51,644 nt of DNA from Ministeria vibrans ATCC 50519 (Eukaryota; Opisthokonta; Filasterea). The position numbers and the translations under genes were made by a program. The stretch is from contig CALSCP010001656.1 of assembly GCA_943704425.1 (NCBI GenBank), positions 88,761 through 140,404 of the forward strand. The letters run 5' to 3'. This document shows positions 1 through 9,786 of this stretch, in pieces (the stretch's first letter is position 1; the number at the start of each line of letters is the position of its first letter). A model generated the notes under the pieces. That model did not search any database, was not told where the DNA came from, and worked only from the letters and a program-made list of their open reading frames with translations.

Positions 1-375
1 GTACAGTGGATGGTGTTAGTCGTTGAGGCGCGCAAGCACCTCGTCGGGATAGTCGGATGAGGGCAGACAATGATGCATGCGCGTCGAGGGAGTGAGAGAG
101 AGAGAGAGAAGGAGAGAGCTGGACCAAAGGAATAAGATTCGATGTACCGTAATGTCGAAGAGTGAGTCGGCAAACGAATAGTGAACCACCGTTGCGTCCC
201 AGTACGCCGGAAGCCCGCCCTTCCCGCTTGTCTGCAACACAACAGCGTCAGTAAACATCCCACGGCCGTCCCCGGGTGCAGGCCAAGGCGCTACCTTGCC
301 AACGAGCAGAAAGAGAGTCAGCATGAGCAAACCATCAAAGAGACACAGGACGGTAAACACGCTCTTTCCTTTCAT
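1..375 (-). CDS. Partial membrane protein, MENTAL-domain-like N-terminus
   Basis: Amino-terminal part of a gene that leaves the window on the left. ATG is at 375. Reading the ORF straight through hides an in-frame 63-nt GT-AG intron (294-232). The spliced exons 375-295 and 231-148 encode a hydrophobic segment starting KSVFTVLCLFDGLLMLTLFL, then a short polar stretch and the motif HYSFADSLFDI. This order (first membrane helix, loop, Y-x-SxFDI before a second helix) resembles the MENTAL domain of STARD3/STARD3NL late-endosomal cholesterol-binding proteins. A donor follows at 147, inside a (CT)n-rich stretch typical of introns here, so the next exon is probably outside the window. The family call is a motif-level inference; the membrane-protein call is firmer. 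Confidence 0.4.
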
Positions 376-603
376 GCTGAGACCGATCCAAATCCCTCTC
401 AGTGAAGCCGACGGTAGTGCAGCGGTGTCTTGTAGTGTTACAAGAAAGAAGGAGAGGCAAATTAATGACTAATATTTTTATAAACAAGTTCTTATTTCAC
501 AATAATATTAATTTCACAGTTCACTCATCACTTGTCAAGTGATTTTTCTCTGCTCCAGGACTATATTTGAGTATCTACACGTGTCGCACGGCCTTCTTCT
601 GCG

Positions 604-1841
604 ATGGACTTTGATTCGGTGTTGCTTGTCAAGCCTGAAGTGCTCTTGTACAAAATCCCACCGAGAACAACCAACCGCGGCTACAAGGTGAGCTCGACGC
701 GTCCCTGGGTGCTGTGTGTGGTGCCGCTAGGGATTGGTGACGGTAGATGGGGCTGTCGCGCGGGCTCTGTGACGAATGGGCCAAACGAAAAGCGATTTTC
801 GTTTGAAAGTTCAATTTTTACTGACTTTTGTCGCTCTAGGCGAGCGATTGGAACCTTCAATGCCCCATGTGGAGCGGTAGAGTACGCGTCGTGACGCGTG
901 GCGACGAATTGTTTGTGCGATTCGAAGACAAATCGACAGGCGAACTTTTCGCTGAATCGCACATCAAGGCATATCCTGGAGTCGACTTAGAATCGGTATG
1001 GAGAGACCGTTGCAGGCGCGTTCTGACCCAGACTCATGTATGTATGTTTGTGTGTGTGTGTGTTTTTGTGGTGTGTGTGTCTTTGTGGTGTATGTGTGTG
1101 TGTGTCTTTGTGGTGTGTGTGTCTTTGTGGTGTATGTGTGTGTGTGTCTTTGTGGTCTGTGTGTCTTTGTGGTGTATGTGAATGTGTGTTTGTGGTGTGT
1201 ATGTGAATGTGTGTTTGTGGTGTGTGTGTAATTAGGTTGTGGACAGCAGTCGGTACTTTGTGCTTCAGATTGCGTCTGGGGCGCAACATGCCTTTATCGG
1301 AATGGGATTTGCCGAACGTGGAGACTCTTTTGATCTCCAGGCAGCAGTACAGGACCACTTTCGATACATCAAGGTGAACACTCCAAGTATCATGGGAGAG
1401 ACGATAACTGTGTTGGAATTTGGAGTAGACGTCGCGTGAAATTGCCGCTGCACCCCCTGACATGGGATCGAACAAGGACTACAGTTTGGGTTCGGGACAG
1501 AAGATTACCCTGAAGCTGAAGAGCGGGCCCGACGGCAAGCCCGTGCAGCACCATGCGCCCGCCAAGTCGGCGGCAGGAGGTGTCGGAGGTATGCTGTTGT
1601 AAATGGTATCGATCATCTCATAATACGTATGTGTATTGTTGTATGGGTTTGTTTAGGACTGCTATTACCACCGCCACCGTCGTCGAGCGGGAAGGTCGTG
1701 GGACAGGCCGCCATGTCTGCGCCCGCTGCTGCCACTGCCACTGCCACTGCAGCTGGTGATACCTTTGACGACTGGGGCGACTTTTCCAGTGGTTCGGGGG
1801 CTCCCGCAAGCTCAGGGACTGATGACTGGGTGCAGTTTTAG
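604..1841 (+). CDS. NECAP: NECAP, adaptin-ear-binding coat-associated protein
   Basis: Clathrin-coat accessory protein that binds AP-2 (and AP-1) ear domains during endocytosis. Exons: 604-687, 840-995, 1236-1373, 1429-1588, 1657-1841; all junctions keep frame (about 240 aa). The N-terminal PH-like NECAP fold is clear: [39 protein letters not shown] and [19 protein letters not shown] all match the family in order. The C-terminus is Pro/Ser/Ala-rich. It carries WGDF and ends in the exact tail WVQF, the WxxF-type AP-2 alpha-ear-binding motif that also ends animal NECAPs. Intron 2 is a (TGTGTGTCTTTGTGG)n minisatellite. The gene lies 131 bp before EIPR1 on the same strand. Confidence 0.95.
1036..1234 (+). 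repeat. TGTGTGTCTTTGTGG-type minisatellite in NECAP intron 2
   Basis: About 200 bp of (TG)n interspersed with TCTTTGTGGTGTG units. It makes up most of NECAP intron 2 and ends at the acceptor ATTAG. The same unit recurs in APEX2 introns near 6220-6310 and 6505-6637. Spurious ORFs rich in Val/Cys (+) and His/Thr (-) across it are repeat artefacts. Confidence 0.85.
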
Positions 1842-1972
1842 AGAGAAGAGAGTCCAGTGAAATGAAATAATTACGAAAATTAATAATTAATCGGAGCGTT
1901 TCAATGTCAATCATTAACCACACTGTAATTTTCATTCTAATCTCTAATTGCTTGCTTTCTGATCAATTTCCA

Positions 1973-3644
1973 ATGGATGAAGATGCGGCAGTGATCTACG
2001 GCCTCGGCCAGAAGGCGCGGGCGATGTGTCCGGTGCGCAGCGAGCCGGATGAGACGCAGTTTCTGGTGGGCACTCTTGCGCCGCGCAGGGACGACATGGC
2101 GATGCTGCACCGCGTGGCCTTTGACGAGGAGAACAACAGCATTGCCCGGAGCGTCGTCTACCAGCACCCCATGGGCGAGGTGTGGCAGGTGGCGTCGTCG
2201 CCGGGCCACAGCGCCATTTGCGCGACAGTCCATCTTCAGGTTCGCTTTTGCGCTTCATCTCCTGTGCTTCTGCTGCTCGCGACCCGCCGGGAATGTCCCA
2301 GTGGGTTTTGTGTAGTTTGTCGTGCGCGCCCAACGGCTGTTTATCTGTTGCTTCTTCGACCTATTGTCTCTTTTTTCGCCTTGTTGATTTTCTCTCTCGC
2401 TCTGTTGTGATGTTTCGCGCAGGTTCGTGAGAACAAGGCAATATCACGCGCATCGGTGCTGCGCTTGCCTGACCCACCGACCAACCCCAACGAATCGGCG
2501 TCGGTCGTGGAGCTGTGCCAATTGCCGCTGGCGGAGAATGCGTCTGCGCGCACTGTACTATTTCACCCGAATGAGTCGTCCACACGCATTGCGGCAGTCG
2601 ACGAGAACGCCCTGACTGTGTTTGATCTGGGTGCGGACTGGGCGAGCGACGCTAAAGAAACATCAGCTATCCGGCTGGACGACAGGAGTCGCATGAAATT
2701 CACAACGGGCGTTTGGTGTCCACACCATCAGGTCAGCCTGAACACACACTCTCGATGTGTGTGTGTTGACTTTTTTTATCGATGTGTGTGTGTGTGTGTA
2801 TGCTTGTGTTGTTTGTAGTGTTCTCAAATAGCGACTGCGAACGAGACGAGTGTGCGTGGATGGGATTTACGGTCAGGGAAACAATCGTATCACATTGAAA
2901 ATGCGCATTCGCTGGTAAGAGCAACCGAAAAAAAAAATTGAATGAGTCAATGACACGAGCTTATATATCTATATACATATATATATGTGTGTGTGTGATG
3001 TAGATGGTACGCGACATTGACTTTAATGCGAACAAACCGTATATGGTTGTAAGTGGTGGCGATGATTGTCGAGTGCGCTTTTGGGACGTGAGAAACACTA
3101 AATCGGGTAAGACAAAGAGAGAATGAGAGGCATAAAATAGACACAATGAGGGAGTTATGTTATGTGCGTGAAAGAGTACTGAACAAGAGGACAGGGCCAC
3201 TGAAAACTCTGAGCGACCACTCTCACTGGGTGTGGTCGGTGCGGTACAACCGCTTCCACGACCAGCTGGTGTTGTGCGGCAGTTCCGACTCGGATGCCTT
3301 TCTACATGCCGTCGCCTCCCTCAGCAGCGACCCCTGCGGTACCATGGCCGCCCTTGACGTGGACGACGACGACGACGACGACGACGCCAGCCATGACCGC
3401 CCTTCGTATGTGTTTGCATTGCACTCACATTGAAGCTGACTAGTTTTCTCTTTTCTGCGCGTCTAGACGGACTCCTCTCGAAGATCGTGTCGTGTGCCAT
3501 TACGACGAGCACGAAGACTCCGTATATGCCGTCGAGTGGAGCGAGGCCGATCCCTGGATCTTTGCCTCCCTTTCCTACGACGGTCGACTTGTCATTAACC
3601 ATGTGCCTCGCGAGGAGAAGTTTAAGATAATGATGTTGAAGTAA
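1973..3644 (+). CDS. EIPR1: EARP-interacting protein EIPR1 (TSSC1), WD40 protein
   Basis: WD40-propeller partner of the GARP and EARP tethering complexes, acting in endosome-to-Golgi transport, endocytic recycling and dense-core vesicle biogenesis. Exons: 1973-2239, 2423-2731, 2819-2914, 3004-3106, 3195-3405, 3467-3644, all phase-consistent (384 aa). The start [11 protein letters not shown] is almost the family signature. WD-type blades are visible: [31 protein letters not shown] followed by VRFWDVRN, and [21 protein letters not shown]. The ending is [32 protein letters not shown] run of eight Asp codons (GAC repeats near 3361-3388) sits in the last loop and may be polymorphic. The call rests on N- and C-terminal signatures plus length. 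Confidence 0.93.
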
Positions 3645-3818
3645 AGATGAGATATTCATTATAATAGAAAAAAGATACAAGAAATAGGGAGATGATAGAA
3701 TCGAGAGCTGTAACAGCTGTTCTCAATGTCAAAACAAAACATAAAGTGAATGCTATGAACAATAATTATTAATTAATAATCGATTTATGATGTTATTCAT
3801 TTATATTATTATTCTTAC

Positions 3819-5383
3819 ATGGCGTGCATGAAGGATGTCGCTCCGTACGGCAGCTCCATCCTTATTGCGTACATGATTGCCTTTGTGGACTTGTGCGGCT
3901 TCGGCTTGCTCCTTCCGCTTCTGCCATGTGAGAGACAAGACAACTTGTCATCTCTCTCTCTCTCTCTCTCTCCTCTTTCTCTCTCTCTCTCTGACCAGTT
4001 GTGTAGATTATTTCAACCTCTTACCTGGATTCGGAGACGCCTCGCAGTCCGGCATCGTCTATGGGTGTCTTCAGGGTGCATTTTCCTTGGGGCAAGTCAT
4101 CGGAGGGGTCATTTTAGGGTCGCTGTCGGACCGGTGGGGTCGAAAAGTTCTGCTGCTTGTGTCGCTGGCGGGTAGTGCCGTCTTCTTCTCTCTCACCGCC
4201 ATAGCCACGACACTACCGCTTCTGATTGCATGCCGAGGGTTTGCCGGGCTGTTTGCCAGTGCCGGAGGGATTGTGAGTGCGTATGTGTCGGACGTGACGA
4301 CCGAAGCGACGCGATCAAGGTGCGCACACGCAGAGGCGGCGGACGTGGCGGGTCATTGTTCTCTTGTAGGTATATGGGGCTGCTCGGGGGTGTCTTTGCC
4401 GCAGGGTTTGTCAGTGGACCGGCCATTGGGGGCTTTCTGGGCTCGTCCTTTGGGGTTCTACTGGGATTCAAAGTGGCAAGCTATGTGGCGGGCGGCGTGT
4501 GTCTGCTCAACCTGGTCTTCTGCTTCTTCTTCTTTCGCAATGCGGATGCACCGTCACCACCAGAGGAGAAGCTGAGCAATGACGATAATGCTAATGATGG
4601 CGCTGGGGCGCGGGAAAAGAACGATACGAAGAGGGAGTCGTTGTGGAAGGGAGTGCGGACAGCTTTTCGCCAGCGCGTTCTCGTGGCGCTCTTTGTCTCG
4701 ACCTTCTTTGTCTCGCTATGTGTGACCATTATGGAAAGTGCGATTGCGCTGTTTCTCAAAGACGTGTACGATTATCCTGAAAAGTACGCGGGGGTGCTCT
4801 TTGCGGTGTTTGGAGTGATTATGGCGCTGACACTCATCGTGGCGTTTCAGCCGCTCATGCGACTGGTTGGGCCTGTGAACATTCTACGCCTGGCCGCACT
4901 GCTCTTGGCGGGTTTGAGTGCGTCTATTCCTATTGTGCCCTCGCTCAATGCCATCTATGTGTTGCTGTCGGGCTTTGCCGTTGCCAATGGTGTTGTGGGG
5001 TCGTCCTTCTCAGTGCTGACTTCCAATCTTGCAAAGGGGTCCTTTGGTTCAGTGCTGGGCATTCGGCGCAGTTTTGGCTCTCTTGCCCGTGCCCTTGGAC
5101 CCTTTCTTGCGGGATCTCTCTATGATTTGACTGTGCTCAGCACTGATTTGCCCCATTCGATTCCTTTTTTCGTTGCGGGAAGTAAGCCAAGTTGAAACAT
5201 GTACAATACGACTTTCTTATTGTTGTATTGTTGTTTGGTTTTATAGTGAGTGGCTTCATTGCGATGTGTCTGTTACTGTCTGTGCCGCACTACAAGAGTG
5301 AAAATCCCATCGTGACCAATGCGGAGTTGGGACCCGACGAGACAACCCGACTCATTCAGTCCGATTCCGGTCCATCCGTCTAA
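3819..5383 (+). CDS. Major facilitator superfamily transporter (TetA/MFSD9-10-like)
   Basis: Twelve-helix secondary transporter, 456 aa. Exons: 3819-3927, 4007-4319, 4370-5181, 5247-5383. The N-terminal motif IAFVDLCGFGLLLPLLP and the MFS loop-2/3 signature GSLSDRWGRKVLL (G-x3-D-R-x-G-R-K) place it in the drug/H+ antiporter-like branch that includes bacterial TetA and animal MFSD9/MFSD10. The substrate cannot be read from sequence. A central hydrophilic loop (EEKLSNDDNANDGAGAREKN) separates the two six-helix halves. The C-terminal cytosolic tail holds ETTRLI, a possible [DE]xxxL[LI]-type sorting motif suggesting an endolysosomal location (inference). Intron 1 is a CT-rich tract. Confidence 0.85.
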
Positions 5384-5572
5384 ATTGATTTCATTGTGTG
5401 GTGCAACATATATTTGGGAGCCGCAACGCAATAATTAATTGTAACTTACATTCATTGAATTTTGTAATGTACCCAATTTCATGATTAAATTTGACTTTCC
5501 ATTTTTTCGATTCAGAATCAATTTTCAGAGGAACCGATCAACATTGATGAATATTATTTTCCTCCGTAACGT

Positions 5573-6187
5573 ATGAAGATACTCTCATTCAATGTCAACG
5601 GCCTTCAGAAGAACGTCGCGACTGCCGGATCACCCAAGAGCTTCTTAGATTCGCTTGATGCCGACATTATCTGTCTCCAAGGTGCGCCCCCTCGCCACGG
5701 CCGACGCTCACACTGCCCTCTGACCCTTGCCTGTGCTTTTCTTCTCTGCCGTGTGTGCGTGCGTCGGCAGAAGTCAAGGTTCGTTTGGAGCAGCGAAGCG
5801 AGACTCACAATAGAATGTATGTTGACGCAGCTCACTCGCGGCGAATACGACGTTGGACTGGAGGTGGTCGACGGCTACGACTCGTACATGTGCCTGACGA
5901 CGCGCGGTGGCAAGTCGGAGGGGCCGTCGCGCAAGGCGGGGTGAGGAATGAGGGGAGTTTGGTGTGTGTTGACGGAGTTGGTCTGACAACGGGCGACGCG
6001 GCGTAGGGGCTACTCGGGCGTAGCAGTGTACTGCAGGCTGCGGATGGCTCCCGTTGCTGCTGAGCAAGGCATGACTGGCATGGTGTGGGGCGTGAATGAG
6101 GATATCGGCGGTTACGGCGACATGGCACTGCGCTGGTCCAAGGAGGAGCTTGTCGACGTGGACAAGGAGGGCCGGTACGCGCGTCAA

Positions 6188-6218
<31 letters not shown>

Positions 6219-7724
6219 CTTTGTGATGTGTGTGTGTCTTTGTGATGTGTGTGTGTCATTGTGGTGTGGGTATGTCTTTGTGGTGTGTGTGTGTCATTGT
6301 GATGTGTATGCGTGTGTTTCTTGCTTTGTTGACTCTGAGCTTGTAGATGTGTGATTGTCGACTTTGGGTCCTTTGTTCTCTTTAATCTGTACTGCCCATC
6401 GGCACATCGTCCTGAGAAAGAGTCTGCCGACCATGCTCGTCGATTTCAGCTCAAGCAGCGCTTTCAAGTGAGTGAATAAAAATATTGCAACTATGTCGAT
6501 GTGTGTCTTTGTGGTGTGCACTTTGGGAAAACGTTTTGATGGTTCTTGTGGTGTGTATCTTTGTTATGTGTCTTTGTGGTGCGTCCTTTAAGATAATGAT
6601 AATAATTATTTTGATGGTCTTTGTGGGGTGTGTGTAGGACGTGTTAGAGGCGCGTTGCGTGGCTCTGCGAGCCAGTGGTCGTGAAGTTATTCTTGTAGGT
6701 GACTTTAACATAACTCACCGCAAAATTGACTGCAAACGACCCGAAGAATACGTAAGCCAGAGAGTGAGTAGAGGGAGAGGAGTCATCAAGGGGTGTTTTA
6801 TTAAATCAATAGTGTGTGTTGATATTGTGTTGCACACAGTGCACTCCCACAGAGCCCTTTGACGCACATCCAACGCGAGTGTGGCTCAGTGGCTTTCTTG
6901 AGCGTGCCAATGTGTGTGATTCGTTTCGTGTGTTTCATCCGGAGCGGAAGAATGCATTCACGTTTTGGAGTCAGTACACTCGGGAGCGCGAGCACAATGC
7001 AGGGCGACGACTGGACTATGCGCTGGTGAGTGACGCGTTAATGAAGGAGCGGGTGATCATGTGTGACATTCAGCCGGATGTGACTGGCAGCGATCACTGT
7101 CCCGTTGTGCTGACCCTGCGTGACGGGTTGGAAGGGTTGGAGAGCGAGCGGGAACGACCCGCTCTAAGTGGGCGAGTGCGAGTTCGGCGCGCTGAGCAAC
7201 TGACGGTTAAAGACATGTTTATGAGTGTGCCACTGAAAGCAAAGAGGGCATGCGAAGGGAATGGAGAGGAAGAGCGTGTTGTGAAGAAGGCCAAGAGTGC
7301 ACGGAAGGGCGGGGCGACCAAGATCACGTCGTTCTTTGCAATGGGTACATCGACCAAGACGGAGACAGTCTCAGCAACAGCAACACACTCGGACGCGAAC
7401 ACGACCAGTGATGGTGACGTTCAAGCCGTACCCCTGACGGACTTTGCACGGTCGTTTTTTGCGTCCTCAAGTAGCCGTGCGACGCAAGGGTACGGGGGTG
7501 GGCAGCGAGCGAGTGCGGCGTCGTGGTGGAAGACGAGTCTGGGGGGGCCTAGGTCGCTGCCGCAGTGCGCGCACAAGGAGGCGTCCGTAGAGCGGGTTGT
7601 TAAGAAGGAAGGGCCCAACCGCGGACGCAAGTTCTACACGTGTGCGCGTGCGGATGGCGACAAGGGTGATGCCAGCGCTAGCTGCGGGTTCTTCAAGTGG
7701 GCCACTGACCTGAAGAAGCAGTAG
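5573..7724 (+). CDS. APEX2: AP endonuclease 2 (APE2) with PIP-like box and GRF zinc finger
   Basis: Exonuclease III-family nuclease that processes abasic and 3'-blocked ends and supports ATR-Chk1 signalling. Predicted 504 aa. Exons: 5573-5681, 5771-5778 (8 nt), 5831-5940, 6007-6174, 6347-6467, 6638-6751, 6840-7724. Active-site landmarks: Asn9 (FNVNG), Glu37 (CLQEVK), Asp194/Asn196 (VGDFN) and Asp295/His296 (GSDHCP). The C-terminal extension diagnostic of APE2 follows, with KITSFF as a PIP-like PCNA-binding box. A GRF zinc finger closes the protein (VVKKEGPNRGRKFYTCAR, then CGFFKWA). Introns 4 and 5 share the TCTTTGTGG minisatellite seen in NECAP. The 8-nt exon is required to join CLQ to the glycine-rich second block in frame. 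Confidence 0.95.
6188..6640 (+). repeat. TG/TCTTTGTGG minisatellite tracts in APEX2 introns 4 and 5
   Basis: Two tracts (about 6188-6310 and 6480-6637), both intronic, flank the 121-nt exon 6347-6467. Units such as TGTCTTTGTGATGTGTGTG match the NECAP intron-2 array some 5 kb upstream. Confidence 0.75.
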
Positions 7725-7731
7725 CATTCAC

Positions 7732-7736
<5 letters not shown>

Positions 7737-7767
<31 letters not shown>

Positions 7768-7835
7768 TGTGTGCGTGCGTGTGTGTGTGCGTGCGTGTGT
7801 GTGTGCGTGCGTGTGTGTGTGTGTGTGTGCTGTGT
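7737..7835 (+). repeat. (GA)n and (GT/GC)n microsatellite between convergent genes
   Basis: A GAGAGA tract is followed by alternating GTGTGTGCGTGC. It lies in the 185-bp gap between the APEX2 stop and the stop of the minus-strand hydrolase. Confidence 0.85.
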
Positions 7836-7909
7836 ATATATGTGTGCATGAGGAATATACGGAGTAATGTCTATATTATAGTATAATGAAAAGTTGATTG
7901 AGTGTGTCT

Positions 7910-9518
7910 CTATGAATGAGTCTGGCAGAATGTGACAATGCGCGTGGCAATGTCTGCGCCTGCGTCGTCCTGCAGAAAATGCCCGGCGCCCTCTACACAC
8001 GACCACTGCGCATTGGGAATCACCTTTGCAAACCTAACGACAGAAAATAAAAAATAAATTAATCAAAAAAGCCTATTTGCACAGCCTTACCAAGGCCCAA
8101 TGTCGCGGGTGACAGGGCACTTGTTAGAGTAGAGAACGAGAGTGGGGCGCATCCATTCGGAGCCCTTGAGGAACTCCTTTGCACGCGCAAAGTTACGTGC
8201 CGTGTCGGAGTAGCGGTGGAGGGGCACGAGCAGTGGCCAGACAGCCGCACCCACGGCGTACTGGGGTGACGGGAAGGGGGCCGCGTAGGCACGCGTCTCG
8301 CCTGCACTGAGGTGCTTACATCCGGTGCTCATGATGGATCCGACGGGTATGTCGCTGTCAAGAAGCTCGACAGCACTGCGCCACACGAGAAAGTTCGCAC
8401 TGGTTCGAAGCGACGTCTGCGTGGTGAAGGGCAAGAGAATGAGCAAGATTCGCGCCAATAGGAGAACCCATCATACTTTGTGAGGAGGAAGTCCCGTATT
8501 CATGATGACACAGCGGCGCACTGCGTCGCGTTTGAGGTCGGGCAAGGTTGAGAGGCCAATGAGACCGCCCCAGTCTTGCACAATGAGAGTGGCGCCCTTG
8601 ATGTTGAGGCGAGTCATGACCTATACAACGCAAGAGAAAGCAAGTGTGTGTGAGCGAGAGAAAGAGAAACAAGACGAAGCAAAGTGGTAAAGAAACAAAG
8701 TGAAGAAACAAAGTGACAGAGAGACAGAAGAAACAAAGTGAAGAAACAAAATGACAGAGAGACAGAAGAAACAAAGTGAAGAAACAAAATGACAGAGAGA
8801 CAGAAGAAACAAAGTGAAGAAACAAAATGACAGATAGAAAGAGATAAAGAGGAGGAAACAGACAGCTGGCAAGGGGCGGGGTGACCTGCAGAAAGGTGTT
8901 CTGATGCATCTCGACAGTGTACGCTGAGCGCGCAGTGAACTTGTCGCTCTTGCCAAAGCCAATGAAGTCAAACGCCACGACACGCATGCCGGCTGCCACA
9001 AAGACAGGGATCATCTTGCGGTAGAGGTACGACCATGACGGCTCGCCGTGCAGGCACACCATCGTTTCCGCTGCATCTGCCGATCCCTGCGCAAAACGAC
9101 AAGAAGGAAAAATATATCAAAAATCAAAAACACGTTGATCGCAGGCGGATTAGAGGCCCACGGAGAGCACAGAGGCTCCAATGACGCACAGCAGCACACT
9201 GTACGTGCCATGAGGGGGCGTGCGCGGCGACACGCGGGCCCGTTTGTGGGCTATGGCGCTCACCTCGTCAACATAGTGGACGGCGACTTTGCCCGACGGC
9301 GTTTCGACGTGGAGGAAGTGTGCCTGGAAGGGAAAGTGCGGGATGCCCTCGAAGCGAGCCTCGGGAGTGTGCACGATCGAGGCCGAGGGTGTTTCGGTGC
9401 GCAGACCGGGCAAGTGGTTCAGCAGAGGAATCAGTCGCAAAAATCGTCGCGTCACCGCCAGGGTCTTGAGCACGAGCGCCAGTAAGAATAAGACGGTGAT
9501 GCGGAATGCCTTTTGCAT
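7910..9518 (-). CDS. Membrane-anchored haloalkane dehalogenase-like alpha/beta hydrolase
   Basis: Alpha/beta-hydrolase closest in motifs to subfamily I haloalkane dehalogenases (DhlA-type), 349 aa. Exons: 9518-9264, 9086-8886, 8620-8477, 8416-8091, 8033-7910. Start chosen at MQKAFRITVLFLLALVLKTL, a signal-anchor helix absent from bacterial members. Family landmarks: oxyanion motif HGEPSWSYLYRKMIP (about 98-112), DFIGFGKSDK, nucleophile elbow VQDWGG with Asp168 followed by Trp169, cap motif FLVWRSA (Trp212 at the second halide-binding position), RAYAAPFPSPQYAVG, and catalytic His327 in AGHFLQDD. Where the family acid (SDxDP-like) should be, the sequence reads SNKCPVTRD (297-305), so Asp appears replaced by Asn298/Cys300. 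It may be catalytically altered, use another acid, or be a pseudoenzyme. Other alpha/beta hydrolases such as epoxide hydrolases fit less well. Confidence 0.88.
8690..8845 (-). repeat. AAGAAACAAAGTGA / GACAGAGAGACAG minisatellite in hydrolase intron 2
   Basis: Four near-perfect copies of an approximately 38-bp unit (AAGAAACAAARTGAAGAAAC followed by AAAATGACAGAGAGACAG) fill much of the intron. Related AAACAAAGTGATAGAGAGAG motifs occur in introns of the importin and SAP130-like genes and, inverted, at 22750-22940. Confidence 0.8.
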
Positions 9519-9786
9519 GGTGATCCGAAAAAGGGAAAGCTTAATCAATAGTCATATTTTGAAAATTGAATTTTGACACATTTCTGACGTAAAAGTTGAG
9601 ACTCAAGTTGATTCGAGGTCGAAAATTTTATACGTCGTTCCAGCTGAGCGTTCCGTACATAAAATTAACTATCAAGTATCAGGGTGCGCATTTTCAATAA
9701 TATGCAATTAATGCTCGATGTATTTCAAAAACACAAAAAAATGTATTCCTCTGTCTCAAACATATTTAGTCTCTTTCTCTTCTCTC

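Noticed and set aside
867-1475. Val/Cys-rich (+) and His/Thr-rich (-) ORFs in NECAP
   Set aside because: Translation of the TG-type minisatellite in intron 2.
8690-8845. CRISPR-like spaced repeats
   Set aside because: Units are contiguous tandem copies in a eukaryotic intron with no unique spacers.
9519-9548. N-terminal extension of the hydrolase ORF to 9548
   Set aside because: It begins with TTG; the first ATG at 9518 gives a clean signal-anchor.
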